59,620 bases of DNA, from positions 1 through 59,620 of the forward strand of contig JBBRQD010000022.1 of assembly GCA_038227045.1 (NCBI GenBank), given 5' to 3'. The DNA comes from JANXLS01 sp038227045 (lineage in GTDB: Bacteria; Planctomycetota; SZUA-567; H5-PLA8). A program made the position numbers and the translations under genes. Shown here piece by piece: positions 23,415 to 33,312 of the stretch. Position 1 is the first letter of the stretch, and each line of letters starts with the position of its first letter. The notes beneath the pieces were generated by a model that made no database searches, had not been told where the DNA came from, and saw nothing but the letters and a program-made list of their open reading frames with translations.

Positions 23415-26400
23415 AAACCACATTTGCCGCCGTAGTGAAAGCAGTCGGGTGCTGCGCCGCATGGATAATGTGCGCATCGCTGCAAACACGGGCTGCCGAG
23501 GCGGATGGGAACGCCTGGTTTGAATCGAAAATTCGTCCCCTGCTTGTTGACCGTTGTTACGAATGCCACAGCGAGAAAAAACACAAAGGCGACCTGCGCC
23601 TGGACTCGAAGGCGGCATGGCAGAAGGGTGGCGAGAGCGGCGCGGTTATTACGCCCGGCAATCCCGAGACCAGTTTGCTCATCAAAGCCGTGCGCTACAC
23701 GGATAAAGAATTGCAGATGCCGCCGAAAAAGCAGCTCGCGGCGGCAGACATCGCAGTGCTGGAGCAATGGATCAAGATGGGCGCGCCCGATCCGCGCGAA
23801 GGGAACGCCGTCGCAAAGGGCGTGGACATGGCGGCAGGCCGGAAGCACTGGGCCTTTCAGCCGGTCGGCAACCCGCAGCCTCCGATACTTGAAAACGACA
23901 AGGCGAGCCACTCGGAACTGGATTGCTTTGTCTTGGCACGATTGCAAAAAGAGGGTCTGAAATCCAATCCGCAAGCCGATCGGCGCACATTAATCCGCCG
24001 AGCGACGTTTGACTTGACTGGGTTGCCGCCAACGCCAACCGAGATCGAAAATTTCCTGCGTGATCAATCTCCGGACGCATTCGCAACACTGCTCGACCGC
24101 TTGCTGGCATCTCCAGCATACGGTGAACGCTGGGGCCGGCACTGGCTGGATGTGGCCCGTTATGCGGACACCGCCGGCGATGGAGCCGATTATCCCGTCC
24201 GCGAATCGATAAAGTATCGCGATTGGGTGATCGGCGCATTCAACGCCGATCAGCCCTTCGACCAGTTCGTTCGCGAACAAATCGCCGGCGACATTCTCGC
24301 GCGCACGGGTCCCGCGGATCAATACGCGCGCCGGGTCACTGCCACCGGATTTCTCGCGGTCGGCAAGCGCTATGGATACAAGCCCTCGCCGGACTACCAG
24401 CACCTCGATTTCGCCGATGCCATCGATTCCGTCGGACGTTCTCTGCTGGGCCTGTCCATAGGCTGCGCCCGCTGTCACGATCACAAATTCGACCCCATCA
24501 CGTCGGCCGATTACTATGCGCTCTACGGCATATTCCAAAGCACAACATGGGCATTCCCAGGCGGCGAAGAGCAAAAACGGCCCTCTCAGTTTCCGTCATT
24601 ATTACCGCCGGACGAGGCCGTCCGCCGCGATCAGGCCAAGGCCGCCGAACTCGCGAAGATGGACGCCGAGATTTCGCGGATGAAGAGCGACCGGTCTGCG
24701 CTCGACGGCAAGTCATTTGCCGGTGGAGTAGATCTTGCCTTCGAAGGTCAGGCGATAGGCAAACCACCCGCTGCGCCGTGGCTTTCGGTCGGGCAAAATA
24801 CCGTTATCGCAGAAGCGCAAAGCCCATTTGTTCACACGCACCCGCCCGGAACTCGCGGCGTCCGGCTGGGCAGCGGCCATCCGACCGAGGGTGTCCGGTA
24901 TGTCTTCGCGCACCCGCTGCACGCCACGCCCAGCAAACAGATGCACTTCACGATCGACTTCCGTACCGTTGCACCGGCAAGTAAAACTGGAGCTTACCGG
25001 TTCTATTTGGGCCGCGGGGTAGTCCAGTCGCTGGCGGTCGAGTTCAGCGTTACCGCAAATGAGTTTGCGCTCAAGAACGGGGAGAAGTGGGAGATTGTCC
25101 GAAAGCTTGTTCCCGGCACATGGTACACCCTCAATGTGACGCTCGACCCGGCAAAAAAAACTTATTCCGGAGTGGTGGGCGCTGCAAACGATCTGACCCC
25201 ATTTCAGGACAGGGCGCTCGGCGCGAACTGGGACGGGATCGCCGACACGTTCATTTGCGATGCCATGGGTCACGTCAAAGAGACAGCGCCGGAACGCGAT
25301 CTCGACAATCTTGGACTTCAGGAAACAGCCTTCGCCGCGCCCGGCAGCGCGCCAGTAGCCGCGCCGGTTTTTCCGCCCGACTGGAAGGAGCGTCTTGCGA
25401 AGCTCGATGCCGAGATCGCCGCGAAGACAAAGCATCGCGAAGCCGAGGCCTTGAAGAATCCATACGAAGTGGCCTACGGCGTCAGTGAAGGCACCCCGGT
25501 GAACGCGCACATTCAAAAACGCGGAGAACCTGACAAATTGGGCGATGAAGTTCCTCGGCGGTTCCTCGAAATCCTCGGCGGCGATACGCTCCCGCCGGGT
25601 TCAAAGGGCAGCGGCCGGATGGAACTGGCTCAGTGGCTGACTCGACCCACGAATCCACTGACGGCCCGCGTCTTCGTGAACCGTGTCTGGCAGTGGCATT
25701 TTGGACAGGGATTGGTCACGACTCCCAGCGACTTCGGCATACGCGGTGAACTGCCCAGCCATCCCGAACTGCTCGACTGGCTCGCGTCGAAATTCATCGC
25801 ATCCGGCTGGTCGGTAAAAGCACTCCACCGGCTGATCATGCAATCGAAGACGTACCAGTTCGCAAGCGACGACGATGCTACGAACCTGAAAGTGGATCCG
25901 GCAAACCGCTGGTTATGGCGATACACGCGGCAGCCACTGGACGCGGAATCGATTCGGGACGCCATGCTCGCCATCAGCGGCCGCCTCGACAAATCGATTC
26001 CCGGCACACACCCGTTTCCGCAAGTCGAAACCTGGGGCTTCACGATCCACAAACCGTTCCACGCGGTTTATGACTCCAACCACCGCAGCGTCTATCTGAT
26101 GGTGCAGCGAAACGGTCGGAACCCGTTCCTTGCGTTGTTCGACGCGGCCGACCCGAACCTCAGCGTCGCGCAGAGAATGCCGACCACTACTCCATCACAG
26201 ACCCTTTTCCTCATGAATTCACCGTTCGTCCACGAGCAGTCTGAGGCATTCGCTCAAAGTCTGCTCGCGGCGTCAATGGATGAGCCGGCGCGAATTCGAC
26301 TGGCGTTCGAGACGACGGATGGACGGCTGCCATCCGAAACCGAAGTCAGCAACGCCTTGGATTTTCTGTCCTCCTACCGCAAAAAACTCGCAGATCTGGG

Positions 26401-26488
26401 CATTCCGTCGGACAAGCAACCGGTAGCGGCATGGGCCGCACTGGCGCGGGTGCTGTTGACCCGGAACTCATTCATGTACCTTGACTGA
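23405..26488 (+). CDS. PSD1 and planctomycete cytochrome c domain-containing secreted protein (operon copy)
   Basis: A 1027-aa exported protein. After a signal peptide (to about TRAAEA) comes a planctomycete cytochrome c domain with one haem motif CYECH and a second-half LQMPPKK methionine region. The DUF1549 (PSCyt2) domain starts near LDCFVLARLQKEGL and includes RATFDLTGLPPTP, GRHWLDVARYADTAG and CARCHDHKFDPI, the last with a second CxxCH. A laminin-G-like or jelly-roll insert (about 455-660, FRTVAPASKTGAYRFYLG) separates it from DUF1553 (PSD1), which shows NPLTARVFVNRVWQWHFG and SKTYQFAS. The pair with the following DUF1501 gene is typical of Planctomycetota and Verrucomicrobiota; the biochemical role is unsettled but thought to concern redox-linked polymer breakdown. 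The start at 23405 gives the signal peptide. Confidence 0.9.
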   Translation: MPLKTTFAAVVKAVGCCAAWIMCASLQTRAAEADGNAWFESKIRPLLVDRCYECHSEKKHKGDLRLDSKAAWQKGGESGAVITPGNPETSLLIKAVRYTDKELQMPPKKQLAAADIAVLEQWIKMGAPDPREGNAVAKGVDMAAGRKHWAFQPVGNPQPPILENDKASHSELDCFVLARLQKEGLKSNPQADRRTLIRRATFDLTGLPPTPTEIENFLRDQSPDAFATLLDRLLASPAYGERWGRHWLDVARYADTAGDGADYPVRESIKYRDWVIGAFNADQPFDQFVREQIAGDILARTGPADQYARRVTATGFLAVGKRYGYKPSPDYQHLDFADAIDSVGRSLLGLSIGCARCHDHKFDPITSADYYALYGIFQSTTWAFPGGEEQKRPSQFPSLLPPDEAVRRDQAKAAELAKMDAEISRMKSDRSALDGKSFAGGVDLAFEGQAIGKPPAAPWLSVGQNTVIAEAQSPFVHTHPPGTRGVRLGSGHPTEGVRYVFAHPLHATPSKQMHFTIDFRTVAPASKTGAYRFYLGRGVVQSLAVEFSVTANEFALKNGEKWEIVRKLVPGTWYTLNVTLDPAKKTYSGVVGAANDLTPFQDRALGANWDGIADTFICDAMGHVKETAPERDLDNLGLQETAFAAPGSAPVAAPVFPPDWKERLAKLDAEIAAKTKHREAEALKNPYEVAYGVSEGTPVNAHIQKRGEPDKLGDEVPRRFLEILGGDTLPPGSKGSGRMELAQWLTRPTNPLTARVFVNRVWQWHFGQGLVTTPSDFGIRGELPSHPELLDWLASKFIASGWSVKALHRLIMQSKTYQFASDDDATNLKVDPANRWLWRYTRQPLDAESIRDAMLAISGRLDKSIPGTHPFPQVETWGFTIHKPFHAVYDSNHRSVYLMVQRNGRNPFLALFDAADPNLSVAQRMPTTTPSQTLFLMNSPFVHEQSEAFAQSLLAASMDEPARIRLAFETTDGRLPSETEVSNALDFLSSYRKKLADLGIPSDKQPVAAWAALARVLLTRNSFMYLD

Positions 26489-26503
26489 TTTTGGAGGGCG
26501 CTC

Positions 26504-27901
26504 GTGAACCCATCTATTGGCATGAACCGGCGCGAGTTTTTGCATCGCGCCTCGGGCGGATTCGGGGCGTTGGCCCTGGCCGGACTCTGGAGCGAAGCCC
26601 AGGCGGCGGAGTCCGATCCGCTGGCGGCGCATGCCGGCCATTTTCCGGCCAAGGCAGACCGCGTGATCTTTCTCTTCTCGACTGGCGGCGTATCGCACAT
26701 CGATACGTTCGACCGCAAACCGCAGCTCACGGCCGACCATGGCAAATCGATTTCCGCGTCGCGCTGGCTGAACAAGCCAGGCAAGTTCGAACGCTTTCTG
26801 ATCCGGCCGCGTTGGGGTTTCAAGCAATATGGCAAGAGCGGAGCCTGGGTCAGCGATCTGTTCCCGCATATCGGTTCCGTCATCGATGATATTTCAATGT
26901 TGAACGCGATGTACTGCGAAAGCGACGGTCACGACAAAGCGACTCTGGCGGCGCACTGTGGATCGGAACAGTCCGTGCGGCCCAGCGCGGGTGCGTGGGT
27001 CAGCTATGGTCTTGGGACAGTAAACAAGAACTTGCCCTCATTCATGGTGCTCGCCCCGGACGCTCCGTATGCCGGCGCGCAAACGTGGGGCAGTGATTTT
27101 TTGCCAGCCTGTCATCAGGGAACACGCGTGATCCCCGGCAAGGATCCGCTGCCGAATCTCCATCCTCGCGTACAAAGCGCTGACTTGCAAAAAATGGAAC
27201 TCGATCTGATCGGAAAACTGAACCACGGCCACCTCGAACGACGCGCCGCGGACCAGTCGCTCGATGCGCGAATCCGCTCGTTTGAAACCGCATTTGGCAT
27301 GCAGCGCGAAGCACCCGAAGCATTCGACCTCTCCGGCGAGACCGACGCCACGCTTAAACTGTACGGCCTCGAACGCGGCGCCACGACGGGTTTCGGCTGG
27401 CAGTGCCTCGTCGCCCGGCGGCTGGCCGAACGCGGCGTGCGTTTCCAGGAACTGATCGACGTGGGTTCCAGCAACAATTGGGACTCGCATGGCAACATGG
27501 GCGACCACGAGAAACTCGCCAAGTCCATTGACCAGCCGATTGCCGCGTTGATCACCGATCTGAAGCAGCGCGGAATGCTGGACCGAACACTGGTGGTCTG
27601 GACGACCGAGTTTGGCAGAACGCCGTTCCACCAGCAAGCCGATCACAAGGGACGGGAACATCATAATCTGTGCTTCTCTTCGTGGATGGCGGGCGGCGGA
27701 GTGAAAGGCGGGATCGTGCACGGAAAATCGGATGAGCATGGAATTTTGCCGGTCGAAGGAAAAGTGCACACTCACGATCTGCACGCGACGATGCTGCATT
27801 TGTTGGGGATCGATCACGAGCGGTTGACGTACCGCTATTCCGGGCGCGACTTCCGGCTCACGGATGTGGCGGGTAATGTCGTGAAGGAGATAATCGCTTA
27901 A
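26504..27901 (+). CDS. DUF1501 domain-containing exported protein (operon copy)
   Basis: A 465-aa protein of the DUF1501 family, which has an alkaline-phosphatase/sulfatase-like fold. The N-terminus carries a Tat-like signal (NRREFLHRASGG ... ALAGLWS). Family motifs are LFSTGGVSHIDTFDRKPQL, LNAMYCESDGHDKA, TLVVWTTEFGRTPF and HNLCFSSWMAGGGVKGG, ending HATMLHLLGIDH and RYSGRDFRLTDV. The GTG at 26504 has a strong GGAGG 6 bases upstream. It starts 16 bases after its PSD1 partner. Such pairs are cotranscribed in related genomes; a hydrolytic role is assumed but not proved. Confidence 0.9.
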   Translation: MNPSIGMNRREFLHRASGGFGALALAGLWSEAQAAESDPLAAHAGHFPAKADRVIFLFSTGGVSHIDTFDRKPQLTADHGKSISASRWLNKPGKFERFLIRPRWGFKQYGKSGAWVSDLFPHIGSVIDDISMLNAMYCESDGHDKATLAAHCGSEQSVRPSAGAWVSYGLGTVNKNLPSFMVLAPDAPYAGAQTWGSDFLPACHQGTRVIPGKDPLPNLHPRVQSADLQKMELDLIGKLNHGHLERRAADQSLDARIRSFETAFGMQREAPEAFDLSGETDATLKLYGLERGATTGFGWQCLVARRLAERGVRFQELIDVGSSNNWDSHGNMGDHEKLAKSIDQPIAALITDLKQRGMLDRTLVVWTTEFGRTPFHQQADHKGREHHNLCFSSWMAGGGVKGGIVHGKSDEHGILPVEGKVHTHDLHATMLHLLGIDHERLTYRYSGRDFRLTDVAGNVVKEIIA

Positions 27902-27948
27902 TTAACCGGCCGCGTTGGCCGCCTATCTTTCTGAGCAAATACTAAACC

Positions 27949-29067
27949 ATGAAAATCACCGACATCGAAGCCATATACGTCTCGCAAAAAAATGTCCGCG
28001 CGCAGTGCGACAGCGGTCAGGACGCGCTCATCGTCAAGGTCACCACCGACGCCGGCATTACCGGCATTGGCGAAGTGGATTCCGCGCCGCTCGCCGCGAA
28101 GGCCGTCATTGAAGGCCCTTTTTCGCATACCATCAGCACAGGCCTGAAGCATCTGCTCATCGGCGAAGATCCTTTCGAAACCGAAAAGCTCTGGCACACG
28201 ATGTATCAGCGCACCATCTATTCCGGCCGGCGGGGCATCGGCCTGCACGCAATGAGCGGCATTGACCTGGCGCTCTGGGATATCAAGGGCAAGGCGCTGG
28301 GTCTGCCCGTTTGGAAACTCCTCGGAGGCGGCTTTCACAAGCAAATCCGCTGCTACGCCAGTTCGCTCTTTGGCGCCACGCCCGCGGAGACTGGCGAACT
28401 TGCCCGCCGCATCCGTGCACGCGGTTTCAATGGGGTCAAGTTCGGCTGGGCACCCATGGGAAAGGATGCAAAGACGGATGTGGATCTCGTGCGCCAGGCT
28501 CGAAAGGGACTCGGCGACGATGCCGATTTGATGATCGACGCCGGCCTCGTGTGGGACGCGCGCACCGCGATCCAGCGCGCAAAGGCATTTGCGGAATACA
28601 ACATCTTCTGGCTGGAGGAACCGCTCCAGCCCGACGACTACGAAGGCTACCGCAAATTAAGCGAAGCGACTCCCGTCCACATCGCCGCGGGCGAGCAGGA
28701 AAGCAATCGCCAGTCGTTCCTTGACCTGATGGACAAAGGCCGCGTGGATATTGTTCAAGTGGATCTGACGCGATGCGGCGGCTTCACGGAGGCGATGAAA
28801 ATCGCGAGTCTCGCCGCCGACCGCGGGCTTCGCGTCGCCAATCACGGCTTCAGCACCTACATCAACGTGCACGCCGCGCTGCATTGGCTGAACGCAATTC
28901 CCAACGCACTCATTGCCGAATTTGTCGTGCAGGAAAACACCGATCTGCGCGAGTTTCTCACAACGAACAATGTCCGCGCAAAGGATGGTTTTCTCCCAAT
29001 ACCCGATGCGCCGGGACTGGGTATCGAATTGAATGAGGAACAGGTGCGGAAGTTCCGCGTCGCCTGA
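27949..29067 (+). CDS. Enolase-superfamily enzyme (mandelate racemase/muconate lactonizing type), copy 1
   Basis: A 372-aa cytoplasmic enzyme that abstracts the alpha-proton of a carboxylate. The capping domain ends with GIDLALWDIKGKALGLPVW. In the barrel, the metal ligands are Asp in MIDAGLVWD, Glu in WLEEPL and Glu in IAAGEQ; a lysine strand reads VKFGWAP, and a likely catalytic His sits in VANHGFST. It belongs to the mandelate racemase-like branch that includes sugar-acid dehydratases and cycloisomerases. The specific substrate cannot be read from the sequence. It lies within the GntR-controlled run, 48 bases after the DUF1501 gene and 8 bases before the deacylase gene. Confidence 0.9.
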   Translation: MKITDIEAIYVSQKNVRAQCDSGQDALIVKVTTDAGITGIGEVDSAPLAAKAVIEGPFSHTISTGLKHLLIGEDPFETEKLWHTMYQRTIYSGRRGIGLHAMSGIDLALWDIKGKALGLPVWKLLGGGFHKQIRCYASSLFGATPAETGELARRIRARGFNGVKFGWAPMGKDAKTDVDLVRQARKGLGDDADLMIDAGLVWDARTAIQRAKAFAEYNIFWLEEPLQPDDYEGYRKLSEATPVHIAAGEQESNRQSFLDLMDKGRVDIVQVDLTRCGGFTEAMKIASLAADRGLRVANHGFSTYINVHAALHWLNAIPNALIAEFVVQENTDLREFLTTNNVRAKDGFLPIPDAPGLGIELNEEQVRKFRVA

Positions 29068-29075
29068 AAAATCCG

Positions 29076-30116
29076 ATGATCAACACCACGCTCACCTTCG
29101 ATCAGCCCGGCGGTGCCGGAGCCAAAGGCCGCCAACAGGGATTTCTACAAGTCCCCTACTCTCACAACCTCGGCGGTTGGGCCAACGTGTTCATCCCGAC
29201 AACTGTGATTAACAATGGCACGGGGCCGACAGTGCTGGTGCTCGGCGGCAATCACGGCGACGAATATCAGGGGCAGATCGCGATCATGAAGCTGGCGCGC
29301 GAACTGACCCCGGAAATGGTCACCGGGCGCCTCATCTTGATTCCATCGTTGAACTTTCCGGCCGCGCGCGCGGCCACCCGGCTTTCACCCATCGACGGCA
29401 TGAATATGAATCGCGCCTTTCCGGGCAATGCCGAAGGCTCCGTCACCAGCCAGATCGCGCACTACTTGACCACCGTCCTGTTTCCAATGGCCGATGTCGT
29501 CATCGACATTCATTCCGGCGGCCGCAGCATGGAATTTGTGCCCTGCGCCCACATGCATCTGGTGCCGAACCTGGGTCAACGCCGCGCCATGCTCGCAGCC
29601 TTGCTCGCGTGGAATTCGGACTTTGCTTTTCTCTACGCCGACATCGCAGGCACGGGCCTGCTGCCAGTGGAAGCGGAGCAACAGGGCAAAATCGTCGTCA
29701 CCACCGAAATGGGCGGCGGTGAAGCGATCCCGGCAGCCGTGCACCGCGTCACGCAAAGCGGCCTGCGCAATGTACTCATTCACGCCGGCGTGTTGCAGGG
29801 CCGCGAAGAGACGCGCGAAAGTCTGGGGAAGCCGCCGACGATCCTCACGCAAGCGCTGCATCGCGACGACTACCTACTCGCGCCCGAGTCCGGCATCTTC
29901 GAAATCTGCTTCGATCTCGAATCGAAGGTTGAAGCAGGCCAGACGGTCGGCTTGATTCATCATCTGGAACGTCCCGACCGTGCACCGGAAGAGATCGTGG
30001 CGAAATCCAGCGGCTATCTCGTGACCATGCGTGCACCATGCCTCACGCAGCAAGGCGATTGCGTGGCTGTCATCGCGCAGGCTGTGAGCGCGGAGGAAGT
30101 CATGGCGGCTCCATGA
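29076..30116 (+). CDS. AstE/AspA-type zinc deacylase
   Basis: A 346-aa member of the succinylglutamate desuccinylase/aspartoacylase family, zinc enzymes that hydrolyse an N-acyl group from an amino acid or related amine. The zinc site is seen in LGGNHGDEYQGQ (His, Glu) and the later DIHSGG (His). The substrate arginine/asparagine region is NMNRAFPG, and ETGGGE-type residues appear as TTEMGGGEAIP. The C-terminal beta domain (SGIFEICFDLESKVEAGQ, SSGYLVTMR) is biotinyl-like as in DoeB-type N-acetyl-diaminobutyrate deacetylases. Position 8 bases after the enolase-superfamily gene and a 4-base ATGA overlap with the MFS gene show one transcript. Confidence 0.88.
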   Translation: MINTTLTFDQPGGAGAKGRQQGFLQVPYSHNLGGWANVFIPTTVINNGTGPTVLVLGGNHGDEYQGQIAIMKLARELTPEMVTGRLILIPSLNFPAARAATRLSPIDGMNMNRAFPGNAEGSVTSQIAHYLTTVLFPMADVVIDIHSGGRSMEFVPCAHMHLVPNLGQRRAMLAALLAWNSDFAFLYADIAGTGLLPVEAEQQGKIVVTTEMGGGEAIPAAVHRVTQSGLRNVLIHAGVLQGREETRESLGKPPTILTQALHRDDYLLAPESGIFEICFDLESKVEAGQTVGLIHHLERPDRAPEEIVAKSSGYLVTMRAPCLTQQGDCVAVIAQAVSAEEVMAAP

Positions 30117-31342
30117 CACAATCAGTACCAAACCCTCGCGCAACCACATTAGTGGGCTTCATGTGGGTTGCGTATTTCCTGAATTACTGCGACCGCCAGG
30201 TGGTTTTCGCGCTCTTTCCCGTGCTCAAGTCGGAACTGGGTCTCACTGACACGCAACTCGGCCTCACAGGCTCTTTATTTTTATGGATCTATGGCGTCGG
30301 CTGTCCCATTGCCGGACAAATCGGCGATCGGTATTCCAAGAAATTGCTGGTGGTGCTCAGTCTGGTGGTATGGAGCGTCATCACGGTTGCGACCGGGCTC
30401 GCCACTTCGGCGTTGATGCTGCTGGCGATGCGGGCGCTGATGGGCGTGAGCGAATCGCTCTACATGCCCTCGGCCATCGCCCTCACCGCCAACGCGCACG
30501 CGCCGGAGAAGCGCTCGCGAGCCATCGCTTTACTGACCACGGCTCAAATTGTCGGAGTGGTCGCCGGCGGTTGGTTCGGCGGCTGGATGGGCGATCACGG
30601 TCATTGGCGGGGTGCGTTTTTTGCGCTCGGTGCGATGGGCCTGCTCTATTCCGGTCCCTACTTTTTATTCCTGCGCGGCGTGCATGAAGAGGAGCATGTG
30701 GAGTCCATCAAATCCAACGCACCGCTTGCGATCATCGCACTCCTGAAGGTACCCACGTTCGTGCTGTTGTGCGTGGCATTTCCGATTTTCGTCTTCGGAC
30801 TCTGGTTGCTTTACGGCTGGCTGCCGACCTTCTTCCACGAAAAATTCGAATTCAACCTCAGTGACGCGGCGTTCAATGCCACAGCCTTCCTACAAGGCGC
30901 CTCGCTTATCGGAATGCTGAGCGGGGGCGTGCTCGCGGACTGGCTCTTCAAGCACACGATTGCGGCAAGAATGTGGCTGCTCGTGGTGAGTCTCGTCGCG
31001 TGTGCGCCTTGCCTGTATGCGCTCGGCCACAGCGACTCGTTATCCGGCACGCGTACAGCCGCGTGCGGTTTTGGTTTTTTCAGCGGGTTCATGATGGGCA
31101 ATATCTTTCCGGCGGCCTTCGAGATCGTTCCCGCTGACGCAAAAGCCTCTGCCGTGGGCGTGCTGAATCTGTTCGGTGCGGCGATTTCGGGCTGCGCCAC
31201 CCTTTTCGGCGGCATTTGGAAAAAAACTCTCGGCATTGAAGGATTGCTCACCTGCACCGCCATTGCTTATGCGGTTGCCGGCATAACCATGATCGCTGGA
31301 ATTAAACTGTGGTTCGCGCGCGACTATCAGAGGATACGCTGA
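30113..31342 (+). CDS. MFS transporter
   Basis: A 409-aa major facilitator with about 12 predicted transmembrane helices. The N-terminus FMWVAYFLNYCDRQVVFALFP resembles the organic-anion/hexuronate (ACS) transporters. The cytoplasmic loop-2 motif is GQIGDRYSKKLLVVLSL and a second appears near SGGVLADWLFKH. It probably imports the substrate of the operon, most likely an anionic organic compound. Translation is coupled to the deacylase gene through ATGA, and the next gene begins immediately after its stop codon. Confidence 0.92.
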   Translation: MTQSVPNPRATTLVGFMWVAYFLNYCDRQVVFALFPVLKSELGLTDTQLGLTGSLFLWIYGVGCPIAGQIGDRYSKKLLVVLSLVVWSVITVATGLATSALMLLAMRALMGVSESLYMPSAIALTANAHAPEKRSRAIALLTTAQIVGVVAGGWFGGWMGDHGHWRGAFFALGAMGLLYSGPYFLFLRGVHEEEHVESIKSNAPLAIIALLKVPTFVLLCVAFPIFVFGLWLLYGWLPTFFHEKFEFNLSDAAFNATAFLQGASLIGMLSGGVLADWLFKHTIAARMWLLVVSLVACAPCLYALGHSDSLSGTRTAACGFGFFSGFMMGNIFPAAFEIVPADAKASAVGVLNLFGAAISGCATLFGGIWKKTLGIEGLLTCTAIAYAVAGITMIAGIKLWFARDYQRIR

Positions 31343-33298
31343 ATGAAAACGACGCGATGCCTTGCGATCCTTGTACTCTGTTGGACCGGAACCCTCATCG
31401 CTGCTGATGACCGCGAATCAATCGAACGCGAACAGAAAGCGCTCTCCGCAAAAATGGCGCAGCTTCGGACGTCCAATGTGGCGACTCTCGATCAGTTCGC
31501 CGATGCCGACATTTTCCTCAAAGGAATCATCTGGGCGCTGCGCTACGACGCGAATTTGACGGCCGGGGATCTGACACTTTTGAAGAAAGCCGTTGGCCGC
31601 GGACAACAACGCATTGATGCCTTGCTCGCCAAACAGGCCACGTGGACAACCAAAACGGGTCCGGTATTGCGTGGTTTTGTGTCCGCTGTGGACGGTTCGA
31701 CCCAACCTTATGGAGTCATACTGCCGAAAAACTACGATGGAAAAAAGCCCATGCGACTGGACGTCGTATTGCACGGCAGCAGCAAACCCGTTGGCATGAG
31801 CGAACTCCGTTTTGGCGCTCGGTTCGATGATGGCGACACTGCTGGAAAGCCCCCGCCGGAAAACGATTTCATCGAACTGCACCCGCTCGGCCGCGTCGAG
31901 AATTGCTATCGCTGGGCCGGCGAGACGGACGTGTTCGAAGCGATTGAAGCCGTGTGCCGCAACTACACCATCGACCGCGAGCGCATTGTGTTGCGCGGAA
32001 TGTCGATGGGGGCGTCGGGCACATGGCACCTCGGCTTGAAGCACCCGGATCGCTTTGTCGCCATCGGTCCTTATTGCGGCTATGTGGATACCCACCGATT
32101 CTCTGTGACCCCCGGCAAAGGCTTCGTCGCCGTGGGGCCGCTGCCACCCTATCAAGAGAGCGGTCTTCACATGCTCGACTCGGTGGACTACGCCGCGAAT
32201 GCAACGATGGTCCCGGCCATCGCCGCCATCGGCGGCAAGGATGGGTTTTTCGACGCGCACGTCATCATGGGTGACGCCATGGCGAAAGAAGGCGTGCAAC
32301 TGATCAACCTCATCTCACCCAACACTCAGCATGTGATCGATCCCGTGACATACGCCGCGCAGATGAAGCTCATCGGCTTGTACGTGGAGAAGGGTTTGGA
32401 ACATGCGGCGCGCAAATTGCGATTCGTGACATGGACGCTAAAATATAATCGCTGCCAATGGCTCGAGGTCCTCGCGTTGAAGCAGCATTACGAACGCGCG
32501 GAATTCAGAGCGAGTGTTTCACCAGACGGCGCGCTTGCGATCGAAGAGCCGAAGAACATTACCGAGTTCGCGATTCATTTACCGGTCACGAAAGTTCGCA
32601 TCGCCGGCAAAGACATCGCGCTGCCAGAAAACAACGGTGCCGTGTTCGTTCTGCGGGACGGAACATGGACATGCCTTGGAACGCACGATAATTTGTCACT
32701 TGCCGGCAAGCGACCCGGCTTGCAGGGGCCAATAGACGATGCATTTGCATCGCCATTCCTCTGCGTGCGTGGCACCGGCAAAGCTTGGAACCCGCAAGTC
32801 GCCGCGTGGGCCAACGCCAGTCTGCGCCGTTTTGAATACGAGTGGGCGCGCTATATGCGCGGCGACCTTCCGGTCAAGAACGATACGGAAGTCACCGACG
32901 AGGATGTGCGCACAAAGCACCTCATTCTATTCGGCGATCCCGGCAACAATTCATGGATCGCAAAGGCATTGCCGAACCTGCCATTGAAGTGGACCGCCGA
33001 TGAACTGGTTCTGGGTGCGGAAAGTCATTCCAGCAAAGATCACGCTCCCGTCTTGATCTGCGCAAGCTCGATCGCGCCGAATCGATACATCGTTCTGAAC
33101 AGCGGACACACGTTTCACGAGAAAGAGTTTGCGGCATTTAATTATCTACTCTTCCCGCGTCTCGGGGACTGGGCGATCGTACATGCATTGGAAGGAACTG
33201 AGGCATGGAAGCCCTCCGTTGCATCCTTCCCAGAGGAAATCGTCGGAGCCGGCTTTTTCGACGAACAATGGTTGAAACCGCTGGCGAAGCAACAATAG
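31343..33298 (+). CDS. Secreted alpha/beta hydrolase (PHB-depolymerase/prolyl-oligopeptidase-like)
   Basis: A 651-aa exported hydrolase. Residues 1-20 form a signal peptide ending LIAADD. The hydrolase core (about 110-350) has an oxyanion segment LDVVLHGSSKPVG, the nucleophile Ser in RGMSMGASGTWHLGLKHPDRF-type residues near 218, and a candidate His in NTQHVIDP. The C-terminal 300 residues form a second unrecognised domain with a GDPGNNSWIAKALP segment. Such proteins remove ester-linked groups or peptides outside the cytoplasm. The ATG follows the MFS stop codon directly, so it is part of the operon and may generate the compound that is then imported. Confidence 0.85.
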   Translation: MKTTRCLAILVLCWTGTLIAADDRESIEREQKALSAKMAQLRTSNVATLDQFADADIFLKGIIWALRYDANLTAGDLTLLKKAVGRGQQRIDALLAKQATWTTKTGPVLRGFVSAVDGSTQPYGVILPKNYDGKKPMRLDVVLHGSSKPVGMSELRFGARFDDGDTAGKPPPENDFIELHPLGRVENCYRWAGETDVFEAIEAVCRNYTIDRERIVLRGMSMGASGTWHLGLKHPDRFVAIGPYCGYVDTHRFSVTPGKGFVAVGPLPPYQESGLHMLDSVDYAANATMVPAIAAIGGKDGFFDAHVIMGDAMAKEGVQLINLISPNTQHVIDPVTYAAQMKLIGLYVEKGLEHAARKLRFVTWTLKYNRCQWLEVLALKQHYERAEFRASVSPDGALAIEEPKNITEFAIHLPVTKVRIAGKDIALPENNGAVFVLRDGTWTCLGTHDNLSLAGKRPGLQGPIDDAFASPFLCVRGTGKAWNPQVAAWANASLRRFEYEWARYMRGDLPVKNDTEVTDEDVRTKHLILFGDPGNNSWIAKALPNLPLKWTADELVLGAESHSSKDHAPVLICASSIAPNRYIVLNSGHTFHEKEFAAFNYLLFPRLGDWAIVHALEGTEAWKPSVASFPEEIVGAGFFDEQWLKPLAKQQ

Positions 33299-33312
33299 GG
33301 ACTTGATTGTCT